Assembly (NCBI GenBank): GCA_026770025.1
Contig: JAMXDE010000006.1
Location: 372,001-436,000, forward strand
Length of the DNA: 64,000 nt
From: Craspedostauros australis
Lineage: Eukaryota > Bacillariophyta > Bacillariophyceae > Mastogloiales > Achnanthaceae
Direction of reading: 5' to 3'
The notes under the pieces are model-generated. The model searched no databases. It was not told the DNA's origin and saw nothing but the letters and a program-made list of their open reading frames with translations. Below, piece by piece: positions 41,570 to 53,192 of the stretch (its first letter is position 1; each line of letters begins with the position of its first letter). Both the position numbers and the translations under genes were made by a program.

Positions 41570-44500
41570 TTAATACCAGTTGTCTCGGATCACTCTGTCG
41601 GAGGTGGAGCGGATCTGCGCGACTTCGCGTGGAATACCCTGCTGTCTCCACAAGACCTCAAGGGCGCGATATCTTTCGGCATTCAGGAACAGTGGACGTC
41701 CTCTGCGCAGGCTGGGATCCTCTTCACCATGCTCATCGACGTACAGACTTGGCGAGTATGCCGATTTGTTGTTGTGCATGAGAAGCACGGTACATTTCTG
41801 AACAAGGAAGAAGATGCCGATGCCCGAACCGTTCTTCCTCGCATGGAGCGTGCATGCGCCTGGCGGTCGCTTCGAGGTGTACGGTGGGCGTCTCACAGAA
41901 CCGGATCGCATCACGGCACCGGTGAGGAGACAGATCGCCGTTTCGGCGTTACTGGCATCGTCATTTTCATCCAACGACGTCGATTCCTCCCTACCCTTGA
42001 CCTTGTTCACGACACCGTACAGCTCCACGAATGACTTGGGCAGGCGGATGAGACTGAAGGTGGGCACGTCCTTGCGGTGGATCTGCCCAAGGAGGCTGAG
42101 ATCCGCCATAACTGACCTGAGGCTCGATGGTCCAGCACTGCTCTTGGTGCTCATTGAGTCGAGTGCAAGCAGGCTTGCCTGCTGTGACAGGATAGGACGC
42201 TGCGCAACCTTCGCAAACACGTATGCAGAATCGTCACCATCATCTCCGGGATCAGAGCCTGCTGCACTTGGATCATCACCGGCTGATTCTTCAGCGTCGC
42301 TGGCCGGCCTGGAGCCGCTGAGGGCAACGATGAATCGCCTGGCTGCTGCGGCAACGTCTCCGTCGAGCTCATCCATCTCTTCTGCCTCGCTGATCAGATC
42401 CTCGTCCAGCACGCCATTGCCGTCAGCTCCGTCGGCATTTTCGACGGCGAAGAATGGGTTGTTGAACGAATCGTAGCTGCCATTGCTGTCGTTGCTATTG
42501 TTGTTGTTGGCATCATCATCTTGGTCGATGCCATCCGTGTCGCCTCCGTCCGTCTCCATCTCGCTGCTGGAACTCGCGAGGTTGCGTGTAGACGATGCTT
42601 GTGCAGGATGAGTGACCGCACTGGCATTGCCAGTCCCAGCACCCTGTGTCTCATGCGATGAACTGGCAGAAGCCGGAGGCTTTGCACTGGCAATGGCAGC
42701 AGGCTTTCCAGATTCTAGAGCAATTGCTGCGCTGCCGACAGAATCGCCCGGCGTCTTCAGGATTTGTGGAAGCAACGACTTTCCGTCAGATCCGTGATGC
42801 ATCTCGAAACCGATCACGTGGCTCATCCACCTGTCGATGAGCGACCACCAGGCCGTCGACTTGTCAGTGAATTTGGATGGCAACGGGCCTCCCATCTCTC
42901 GCAACACATACAACCCGTCGTTGGTCACCAAACTTTCAGAGTCCGTGACAAGAGTTTGGAGGAGAGTATCGCTTTCTGTCTTCTGCGCTGCTTCGTCACC
43001 ATCCTTCTTCTGCCGCTCGTTGATGACCGCGAGGCAAGCTCGAAGAATCAAAATGACAGATCGTGAGAAGGGAAGGATCGCTCTGCTCACCGCTCCGAAG
43101 AGGCCGGTGGCTGACATGTTGATATCTGATTGGGTGTGTACACCCTTCGTTCCGAATGACCTCCCAGCCATGCGGCCTCTGCAGTGCCTAAGGAGATGGA
43201 GCAACGCCTCTCCTTCGCGATCGATGTCGCCTTCCTGCCAGTGGCCCTCCTCGTCTTCGTCTTCCACATCCATTGCATCCTGCTGGACGTCGAAGCCGTA
43301 TGGTGTGATGACGCACTGCACAAGCCGGGCAAGGATGAGGTTTCTTGCAACGTCCAGCAGGTCCGCACTGCCGACGGAGACACGATCACCGTTGGCCAGC
43401 ACTGTCGAGAAAATCGCCCCTGCCAGCGTGTTCATGTCCCAGGCAAGCATGGGCATGTAAAGGAAGGTGCTGGCCACTGCTGGACGGAACACGTCCGCAT
43501 CTTCCGCTGACGACGGAACGAATGGCGCCATCGTTCCCCACCCCCGAGGGATTCCAACGTCGACAGGCTTCATTCTTGCAGCCACTTGCCGAATGGCGTG
43601 AGGGCTGGGAGCCTCGCCGCTCGTCACAGCACCTGTGCCGGTGCCCCGCACTGTCCACATCGACGCAGCAGCAGCTCTTGCTTCGTGGCGCTGGGAGATC
43701 ATTCCGTCACGCGCCACATGGCATGGCATGCAGACCATGAGCGAAGTGAGCTGGCTCCAGACGACCTGACTTTGGACATCCGCGTCGTTCCCACTATCCA
43801 CAGCGTTGTTATCAAAGTTGACACCAGAAATCCACGATTGTCCATCCATGATGTTCGCGAGGCATCTTCCGACGATAGACGTCTGTCCCGGTCCATTGCT
43901 GGCCGATCCAAGTTGTCTTGCTGTTTCGGAGATGAGCACTTCCAGTAGCCCTGCAGCACCTGTCACTGTTCTCTTCAGCTCCATGGCCGTCGGTGTTGCA
44001 TCGCCTGATTTCGAATAGTCGGTCCAAGGATCGTCATTCTTGGAGAATGATCCGAATGGAAGCACCTCCTCGATTCCGCGCGTTGAGGCTTCTGCTGATG
44101 CTGCGCTGTGCCCCACGGCCGCCCATGCGATGTGTTGCTGCCGCAGCAGGCGCAGGATGGTTCCGACACCGATTTCGCCCGAGTCTGACATGTTCGACTC
44201 GTCATTCCTCTCCACGATATCCCAGCGTTGGATGGCGGCATTCCAGCGACGCCCTTTGCGCTTCCTGTTCGAGCCGGTACGCTCCCATCGCACCTCCATG
44301 GCCTGCAGCAGGTGGGCGCCAAAATCGCTCAGTGCTTTCTTGCCCATATCGCTGGCGTTGTCCGAAAGCTGCTGCTCGTCCATGGACGTCGCCGCCAGCA
44401 CCAGGTTCTGGACACGTTTGGCACTGTCATCAGCTTGGCTCTCTTCCCCTGTGGACATGGTCTGCGGCAATGACTGGGGCGTCTTTTGCGCGCATCCATC

Positions 44501-47500
44501 ACGAGGAATGAGGATGTTCGACAGCTGCTTGCACAAGGGGCACAGGAACTCTCCATCGTCGATGTTCGCTGCAAACCGGCCATCGTACGGCTGATCTCCA
44601 GCAGCCCGCTGGTGCAATGACAGGGTGTGCGTCTCCACACATTTCAAGTGCGCAGCATGACCGCACTGGCGAATGATGGGGCGTGTGCTGCCCCAACGGG
44701 TGCTGTTGTAGCAAAGCGAAACCAGCGGGCTCAGGATGACGTATCCCTGGGAGGACTGGACGCTGGCCCAGCCCTTCGTCGTCTCGCCAGTCTCCTCCGA
44801 GTCGTGCTCCACGAAGACCCTCCGTGATAGGATATCGTAGTCATCGGACACGGTGCTCTGAAGGACGCGAACCAAACTTCCCGGCGGCAAGCATTTCAAC
44901 GGATTCGAATCCATGGCTTCAGTTTCGCGCAGCTGACATCCCATGTGGCCTACCACGCTATAGGTGGTCAACAAACGATGTTGGTTGGTCCCATCATTTG
45001 ATATTCTCGTCGCCTCGTTGCATGCTCGCATTTGCGCGACCCTGGATCGCTGAACATGCCCGAGGTATCCGAGCGGGCCATTGTTCTCGCCATCAGCGTC
45101 GTCGCATCTGCAGATGATGCAAAGATCAACCTCCTCGTCGCCTTTGGACTTGCCCTCGAGTGGGTTGTCTGTGGGGTCCATGGTCGCGACGAAAGCCGTT
45201 TGCTTCTTTCGCATCATCTCCAACATTCGTTTCTGGGCCGCCTTGCCCCTCTCCTTGTTCTTCATGTCGGCCGACGAGGCCTTGTCTGGCGAGGCTTCCT
45301 GCGGTTTGGGCCAGAGGTCAGGCAAGCCGGACAGCATGGCACTGATCGTGAAGCGAACTGTGTCGTCGATGGTCCAGATCGTCATTCCGGAATCGTTCGA
45401 TGAAGGGTATGGAGTCGTCGCAGGACGGATAGGGATGCCGTTGGTCGCGCTCTTCGATGCCGCGGCCACACTTGGTGCACCGTCGACGAGGGCATTGACG
45501 AATCGCAGCAACCATTTCAGACCGCTGGAGGCCAGGCCGCGTGCTCCTCCATGACCATCAGCGCCCTGATCGTGGCCTCCGTTCGACTCCCCTCCTGCGC
45601 CATGGTCGGCACGGTGTTCGTACAGTGCAATCATCAGACCCAGGATGGAGCCTCTCTTCTCGCCACTGCCTCTGGAGGTGAGGGGTCCGTCGGGATGGGG
45701 CCGCAGGGCCCATACGTCTGCCAGGCTTTCTGGCACACGGACAAGGCGCCCGAGGTAGGAGTTAATCGACAATCCTGCTGACAATGACTTGGCTTCATCA
45801 TCGAGGCCTTCCTGTTCGATGTGCAATGATGCGCACTCTTCCAGGGTGTGCACCTGCAGTGTCAAGAGCTGCAGAACTTCCAGGAATGACACCGATGATG
45901 TCGAAACGGTATCCTCGGAGAATGCTGGTTTCGAATCAGAGTCCGAAATGCCGGAGCCTCGGAATGGGAACGAACTCGATCTGGCAGATCCGGAGGAAAA
46001 TGCTCGTCTGCCGAATGCGATCGGTGGAACATCGCTGCTTGGCTCCGCGCTGTCCATTGCACCTGCCTGGCTGCCGGAGGAGCCAGCTTCGTTCTTGCTC
46101 ACTGGCTCGGCGGGTGGCAGCCACGAGCCGGCTGTCAAGGAGTAGAGCAGATACCGACGGATTGCTGCGTCCATGGATGGCAGGTGGAGCAGCAGTCGGG
46201 ATGGCAGGAATCGTGGGTGTGCTTTCGGTGGGGCGCACACCAGTGGCAGACACTTCGCATCGTTGCCGGTGTTCGGTCCCTTGCCCTTGGACAGCTTTTG
46301 CTTTCGCAGATTCGCGACCACATCCATGGCGTGCTGATGCTCTTGTCGTCGCAAGTGGAAGAATGTGGGATCGTATTCATCACAACACTCTGGCTTCAGT
46401 TCGTAGGCGGCCGGCGCCGAGGCACCACGTGATTGGCCCTTCTGCTTGCCCACTTCCTTGAGGACGCTGGCGAAGACATCGCGGAACAACCCGCCTCCGC
46501 CGCTGGTGCCCACGCTTCCGTCGCTCTCGTCTCTGCGATTGATAGCGCACGATGCGGCAGCCTGGGCCGCGCTGTGTGATCGTGGCTCTGCTGCGAGAGC
46601 ATGGATAAGCTCGCGCTTGATGCTTTGCCGCAACCACATGTCGTCAGCTGCAGAAATCGGAGGAGGCGAAGGTAATTCGGTGACGATGACGCAGAGCGTG
46701 CTGAAGAATGACTCCGAGAGGACGACTGCGTGATCAGGATCCTGCAGTCTGGGTGGGTTGACCCACATGCCCAGTCCGGCCGTGTATGACGAGCTCCTTG
46801 TGCTGCTTGTGGAAGCTCTGCGCTCTGGGTCGCAGAGGTAACCGTCCATGTTGAACCGGCTGATCAGTAGGTTGAAGATGCGACGAGCACCAAGCCCAGC
46901 GCTCAGTCCGGCGGCGGACAGTTGGATCAGCGTGACATCCAGGTCTCGGAACGAACGGCACAGTGGAGTGATGGAGTAGTTTAGCGCCATTCCAGCCGTC
47001 GCGCTGCCATTCCTCGCCCACAGATGACGTTCGATTTGTTGCGCTGCTGCCAAGCACCGCATAGGGTGGTCAGCCAACGAATGGATGATCTTTGCAACGG
47101 CAATGTTGGCAGATACGGCCCGCGAACGTGCTCTGCGACGCTGCGCCTCCTGCGGCGAACACTCTGGCGATGACCAGACGACACGGCAGTTGGATGCGCG
47201 GAGTATGGGACGGATGAGCGGAACCAAGGGATGCTGGTTCGCACCGGATAGATCACCAGCGCTGTCCTCGTCAAGCACTGGGATCTTCCACCATCCTGTC
47301 GGATTGGCCTCCCTCACGCTGTCTGGAACCACCACGGACGCCGCGCTTCTCACAATCTTCGCGATCGCTCGGTGCAAAGGCAAGTGGAATGAAAGCGAAT
47401 CACCCGCCAACGGCGAGTGCGGCACGCGCAGCCAATCTCCCATCATGGCTCCGCTGGAAGCGCTGACTGCGTTCGTTGGATTGGAGGCGGCTCTGTATTG

Positions 47501-50500
47501 TCTTTCGTTGTCTTCGGTGCGAAGCGCGCTTTCGATCAAGTCGAGCTGCGCCTCCGTCATGTTGACCCGCGTGGCGCACGCCAGCGCCAGATTCGTCGGT
47601 GGAGAGACGGTGCTGCTGCCATTGCTGCTGTTCATGTTGCTATTGCTGCCGCCGAGACCGGAAGTCCCCAAATCAGCCGCGGATGCCAGCTGTGACCCCG
47701 AGACGTGCAACGTGCTTCTCTGCAAGGCTTCCACTTGCGAGATGTCTGCGTTGCTGCTACCTCCGCCATGTGGCACGGGTAGTCCAGTCTCAAGCATGCC
47801 TTCGCGGTAGAGCCAAAGCTTCAGTTCACGCAGCAACGCACTCAGGACGTTGCCCATGGCCTCTCGGATGCTGACGAGATGGGAACCATCCTCCGAGACC
47901 GGCGCCAAAACGGCGCTGGTGCTATTTGTCGGGCTCTCGGCCAGTGCGTCCAAGGTGCCAGCGAAGTTCAGGCTGAGACCGAATGCCTCCAGCCATCGCG
48001 TTGGCTCGTACTCAACGTGACCTGATGATATCTTTCGTTTCTGCGGGTCCATGCCCTGTGCCAGACGCAACAGCCTCGCCCAAGTCGTCGCGAATGCCAG
48101 AATATCTTCCCCTCTGGAGATGTGCGAGATGCCCTGGTGGGCGGGGAATCGGTTCGGCAGCAGTAGTCGCAGCGCAGTGCCTGGCGTTTCGATGACGTAC
48201 TCGAGGTCGCGCAGCAGATGCGGCAGACGCTTGTGGCGGGTGGATCTGGAATCGATGAAGCCATCGTCAGGCGCGGCCGGGAGGACGGTTGTCAGCGGGT
48301 GCTCTCCAGCAACATACGTCAACGCCGGCAGCAGAGTGTCGCTCTGTCCCCCGGCGTCGTTGCCAGCCGCGGTGTTGTTCAAGATCATTTGAACTTCTGT
48401 CGTCGATCCCAACAGGTTCGTGTGGATGCAGCGGACAACCTTTTGTGCGATGGGCACCGTGAACACACCAATGGAGGCCTCCTGGACTTCGTCATCGGGG
48501 TTGTCAGAGAGCAGCAACTTCTCGATGGCTGAAACACTTCCCAGGGCTCGCACGAGACTTCCAGCAGTGAAGATCTGCACGGTGAACCCAAGTGGAGTGT
48601 CAGCATCCGTTCCAACACCCGCGCAGTACAAGGTGCTGAGGGGACGGTAGGCGATGCCAAGCGCTGCGGCGAAACGGCATTTGAAGCGGGCATCGGTGAG
48701 GAGAGAGAGAAAGAGCGCGTGGATGGCACCTCTGAGCTGCTTCGTGGGGTACGGATCGAGCAGCAGCAGCAAGAGGATGGGTGACATGGGAGCTCGGTAG
48801 GATGATGTCGCCAGCAGGTGTCTCCATTCCATGGGATTCGGTAGGTTTGGTACGCGGGTGCTTAGTTTGTCGGCACTTTCGAGACCCACGCCGCTGATCA
48901 AGTGAAGGCCGGGACGTCTGTGAGGCGCCATGCTCTTCGTTATCCGATCCGCCTCCTGCTGCTTCCTGAGGTCGGTGTCCACGACGTAGACAGCCTCGCA
49001 CAGTTTGTTCTGCATCATGAGAACGGCAGCATCAAACTGGCCCGTTGAGAGACGGTACAGGAAAGGATGTTTGGCTGCGATGGGCTCCTGATCGCTGTAG
49101 AGCGATGGTAGGGTCCCCCAAAGAGCGTGCGGTGATTTGTGATACCGCCTCGGTGGCAATCTGTATGGCACATTCGAGTAGAAATCTGGATCTGTGCCTG
49201 TTGTGTTTGTTGGCAAGTTGAGTGATGTTGAGTGGTGTTGAGTTGCGCATGGTTGTGTCGTGCGGAGTGATAATTAACGGGGAGCAGGGAAGGAGAGGCA
49301 GAGCAACAGCAGGATGGAAAGTATGTGGAGTGGTGCATGAGTGAGCGATGAGGTGAAATTGACAAATAGGTGATGAGAGTGAAAGTACGAGTGTGTGACT
49401 GGGGAAAAGACCCATTTCCCATACCACCAAGAAAACGAGACAGCCCTCTATTCGTCGAGAGCGCAGTAGTGCAACCAGCGCATGGTTGTACTCTGTTCGT
49501 ACGTACCTGCCAACTCAATGAAACCGTGGTATCCTTGTTCGAGAGACACGCGATGCAGCTTCTCAGCTTCATCGTAGGTGACAAAGCTGGAAAGCACATG
49601 CGGAGGGAATGCGTTCAGTCGACGTCGCAGGGCCTGCAGATCGTCAGGTTCCGACAGACCTGCCCAAACGGGGATGGTGTGAGGTTGGTGCCATACAGAA
49701 ATCCCGGACAGGGTGTGTCTGGAACTCGCCTGCGTCAAGGCATGCACGACGAGAACAGCGGCGGCGGGATGGGCTGAGCTGATTTCTGCCAGCCAAGCGG
49801 ACAAGGCCCGCGCACGCTGCTCGATGTCGACCTGTGCAGTACTGACCACAGCGCAATGCAGTCCCTTGGATTTGAGCTTTCCGAATCCACGCACGGCCTC
49901 TGGGAATGAAACGTAGCTCTTCGCCAGGACCTGTCCATCAGAATCCACGTGCTGCGTCATCTCCTTGGCGGCCTCGCGAAAGTCCACCAGGGACTGGTTT
50001 TCGGGATCGTCGTTGTCCGTTTGGCTGCGGCGACGGCGCTCCCGGTGCAGCGCCTCGATGACCTCCTCGAAGGTATGGACGTCGTCGTTGTGCAGACGGA
50101 GGTGCAGCTTGTACCCCTTGGGGAGGCTGTGGGCGAGGTTGGGTTCCGCCACATCGACGAAATCCTTTGGTGTGACATTGACGTCATTTGCATTGGAGGG
50201 ACGTGCAGACACAGATGCGCCTGCAGCAGCCGCTGCCGCTGCCAGGTCCTGCGGCTTGTAGTAGTCCTGGTCGTTGGGTGCGGCGTTCCAGATCCTGGAC
50301 GCCTCTTCCGACCAGCGGAGATTCCATTGGCTTGTATCGGCTCCAATACCTGCTCCATCCACAGCCTCCATGAGGCAATTGACAGCCGCGCCGATGACAA
50401 CTCCCAACGCTGCGGCCATCTTGGGTGGCAAGGCGGTGGGGGACTTGTTGAGCGTTTCGATCCCCTCGAGCAAGCCTTTGGTGGCCATGCGGACTGCGCC

Positions 50501-51550
50501 ATCCGAGTCATCGGTGCTGGCGCTTTCCGCCGCCGCGTCCTCGAGCTGAGGGCGGTGCGAGTCGCAGCAACCCTCCAGCTTCCATGCCTCGGCGTCACCG
50601 CAGTCGCAGCATCCGCCGGGCGTTGTTCGATGGAAGTACACCTCGTGGCCGTCGTGATTCGAGTTGCGGAAGCAGGTGTCGCAAATGACGCAGGTTCCGT
50701 CTGTTTGGCAGGTACGGCAATTCCACGCGATATCTCCCCGCTTGAAGACGTAACCACATGGGCGGGGACGGAATGATGGCGAGTTGACGTCGTTCGCATT
50801 CGTGCGTGCCTCCTCCGCTTGCAGCAGTCGACGGAGGGTGGCGGCCGTGGTGGCCTTGATGTGCTTGGCAGGCGGTGGTGGGGTGGACCAAATCTGGTCT
50901 TCGGAAGTCGGCACGACGTTGTGCGGGTTCGTGGTGGTTGGTGCTCCTGGTGCTGCGCCGGTGGAGGCGTCAGCCATGAGATGCGTGAAGTTGGTATCCA
51001 AGTACTGCAAGACCATGGCGTCGGCCCAGTTCTTTGCTGCGGTGGGTGGGACGCCTGTTAGACGGCCGAATGCGGCACCTGCGAGGACGCTGAGGGACGG
51101 CATATGGGTGGGAATGTTCGGATTGCCACCGGCAAAGAGCATCGCGTACTGGCGAAGGCGATCGTCCGCGACCATGGCCTCGTGCACCAAATCGTCAACG
51201 GTGGTGGACGTTGCGTTTGTTGACGCATTCTGCTGGAATGGGCTTGGCGCAGACGAAGACGAAGACGAATAGGGCGATGATTGATCGCCTCCGCTGAATG
51301 TGACATCCATCTGCGACATCGCCGCGCTGTTGCCTGAACTCAGGTTGCCGCTGACGCCCGGGCCTGCGTTTGCAGCGGAGTTGGAGGTGGAAAGCAGAGC
51401 GAGAAAGTAGCCGTCGCCGTTGCGTTTGCTCTTCCTCACTGGACGGCAACCACCAGGGATGAAGTTGAGCGAGGCTCGCATGGGATACCACGGGGTGGCA
51501 TCGGCCGGTCCTCCGGTGGTGCCATCGCTTCCGTTTGCATTTTGATTCAT
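41570..51550 (-). CDS. UBR1/PRT6-type N-recognin E3 ubiquitin ligase, 2 exons, ~3,223 aa
   Basis: Exons 51550-49507 and 49197-41570 (donor GTACGT, acceptor CAG). N-recognins bind destabilising N-terminal residues and ubiquitinate the bearer. Domain order: Ser/Asn-rich N-terminus; UBR zinc box at about residues 265-332 with Cys/His blocks CRTCQTDGTCVICDTC, HEVYFHRTTPGGCCDCGD and EGCCDSH; a ClpS-like type 2 N-domain (LHLRLHNDDVHTFEEVIEAL); a long helical middle; a split RING-H2 at about 2035-2240 (LCIICRCDD to CGHAAHLKC to FLCPLCKQ); a disordered acidic stretch; and the C-terminal UBLC cap, last ~180 residues (YVDEHGEEDPSLRRGRPLFL). It is longer than yeast UBR1 (~1,950). The frame is open 65 codons 5' of the first ATG with no Met, so an upstream exon is possible. 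Confidence 0.9.
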
Positions 51551-53192
51551 GTTTCCGTCTGCGCTGCTGCTACTGCTGTTGTTGCCGCTCCCAGACCAAC
51601 GGTCAGTTCTGCGACGTTTGGTTGTCGCAATCTTGCGTTTCGGTGTTTGGTCAATTCCAGCCGTTTGCTGCTGGCTAAGATGGTGCTGGCGAAGATGGTG
51701 CTGATGATCGTGCTGGTGGGAGTGATGAGATTTGAGCACGGACAAAGTCGCAGGTCAACCGCGCGTCAGACTTCGCAGTGTCAGGTTTATGTGTATGGTT
51801 TGGTTTGGTTTGGTTTGGTTTGGTGTGGTGCGGTATGGTATGGGATTCTCCCTCTCTCTCTCTATTCTAGTAATCTCTGACAGTGAGTATGATATTCCTT
51901 TGTCTTCGTCACTCTCTCCAGAGAGAGAGACCTTGTCTCCTTGTTGCTGCGATCGCACCAGCGGGCTTTCCTGAATGCCTTCGGCGAACAGTTCCGCGAA
52001 AGAATGGGATCCACGACGACAGAAATCCAACGAATGGAGGGACAGCCGCAGGTGCAGTGCGGCCTTGTCAAGGGATGCTGCGCTGTGATGACTCCTTCTC
52101 CACAGACTTTTGTATGGTCTCTTGGTGTTGTATTCCTCTGCGAACGCGCAAAGGAAAGTAATATGTGCGGGAAGTAAGAGCTGTGGGTATGTTGTGGTCT
52201 GGGAGAAACGTAGGCCTATCCAAGGATGTTTCGACACTCGTTCTGTTGTTGCGCCCTCTCTCTGCGTGTTGCGGTCGTCTTGGTGAGACGTCTTCCCACC
52301 AACACTGTATCTGCCTTTCTCCCCCCGCCCAGTGGTGGTTGCCATCGCGGGCGCGGATGGAGACCGCGAAGAGGGATCGACGCGCGAGGTCCCGCAACGA
52401 ACATCATGGAGTTTTGGGTCGCATCGCCACACGTGACAGAAAACAACCACAACAGGCCTTCACATCATGGAAGACAAGACAACACAGTACACACCACCAC
52501 ACAACAGTTCCACAAGTTCGACAGGAGAACATTAGCAGCACACGCACCAGTTATGGAAAAGAGCAAAACGAGCTGTTTCGATCGGTTATTTCATGTGGGC
52601 ACGGAGCCAGTCACCGCATCGAAATCGCACTCCTTCATTGTGTAAATCGTGATTGAGTCGTAGACGACGTCTCATATCTCGTCGGCTACAGCCTCAACGG
52701 TCAGTTCTTTGAGACGAGTTTTGTCCGAAATTACAGCTTCGACTCGACCTCGTTTGTTCGTTATTGACTAAGACGATGGTTCGTTAATAGTACTAAACAA
52801 TCTCGGGGTACTCCGTAGTATCGCATCTGCATTATAGAGTGTCCTTGTGTGTATGTTGAGAGTTATGGCCGTTGCAAGACCAAGGCTGCACAGAGTCAAA
52901 CACGAGCGCAGTGTTTCTTCGCTGTGTTGATGATTCGTTATTTCGCTTGTTTCTTGCTCGCTGTTTTGTTTTTGGATTCCGTTTCGCAATCACGTCTTGT
53001 TGCTGGTGCCACAGAACCAAAGCATTCTTGGCGACCGCCATCTCGAGCATTGGCATAGAGTTGCTTCTTCCACCATAAATCCTTTCTCGATCGCAGAGCA
53101 TCCACGAACTGCCCAATCTACTCCTCTGTCCTGACTTCACCAACAGACGAAGTCCCAACGTCGTCGCCGTTGTCGTTGTCATCGCCGTTCTC
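51551..53192. other. Divergent spacer, N-recognin / carboxypeptidase
   Basis: About 1.6 kb. Contains a GGTTT pentanucleotide repeat and a TCTC tract just beyond it. A 231-codon minus-strand frame at 51755-52450 crosses these repeats and is not credible as protein. Part of this stretch may be an upstream exon of the N-recognin. Confidence 0.55.
51794..51845. repeat. (GGTTT)n pentanucleotide repeat
   Basis: Five units of ggttt followed by degenerate ggtgt/ggtat units, in the divergent spacer. Confidence 0.85.

Noticed and set aside
51755-52450. 231-codon minus-strand open frame upstream of the N-recognin
   Set aside because: Its end is the GGTTT repeat read as TKPNQTKPNQT; no domain. A short upstream exon inside it remains possible.
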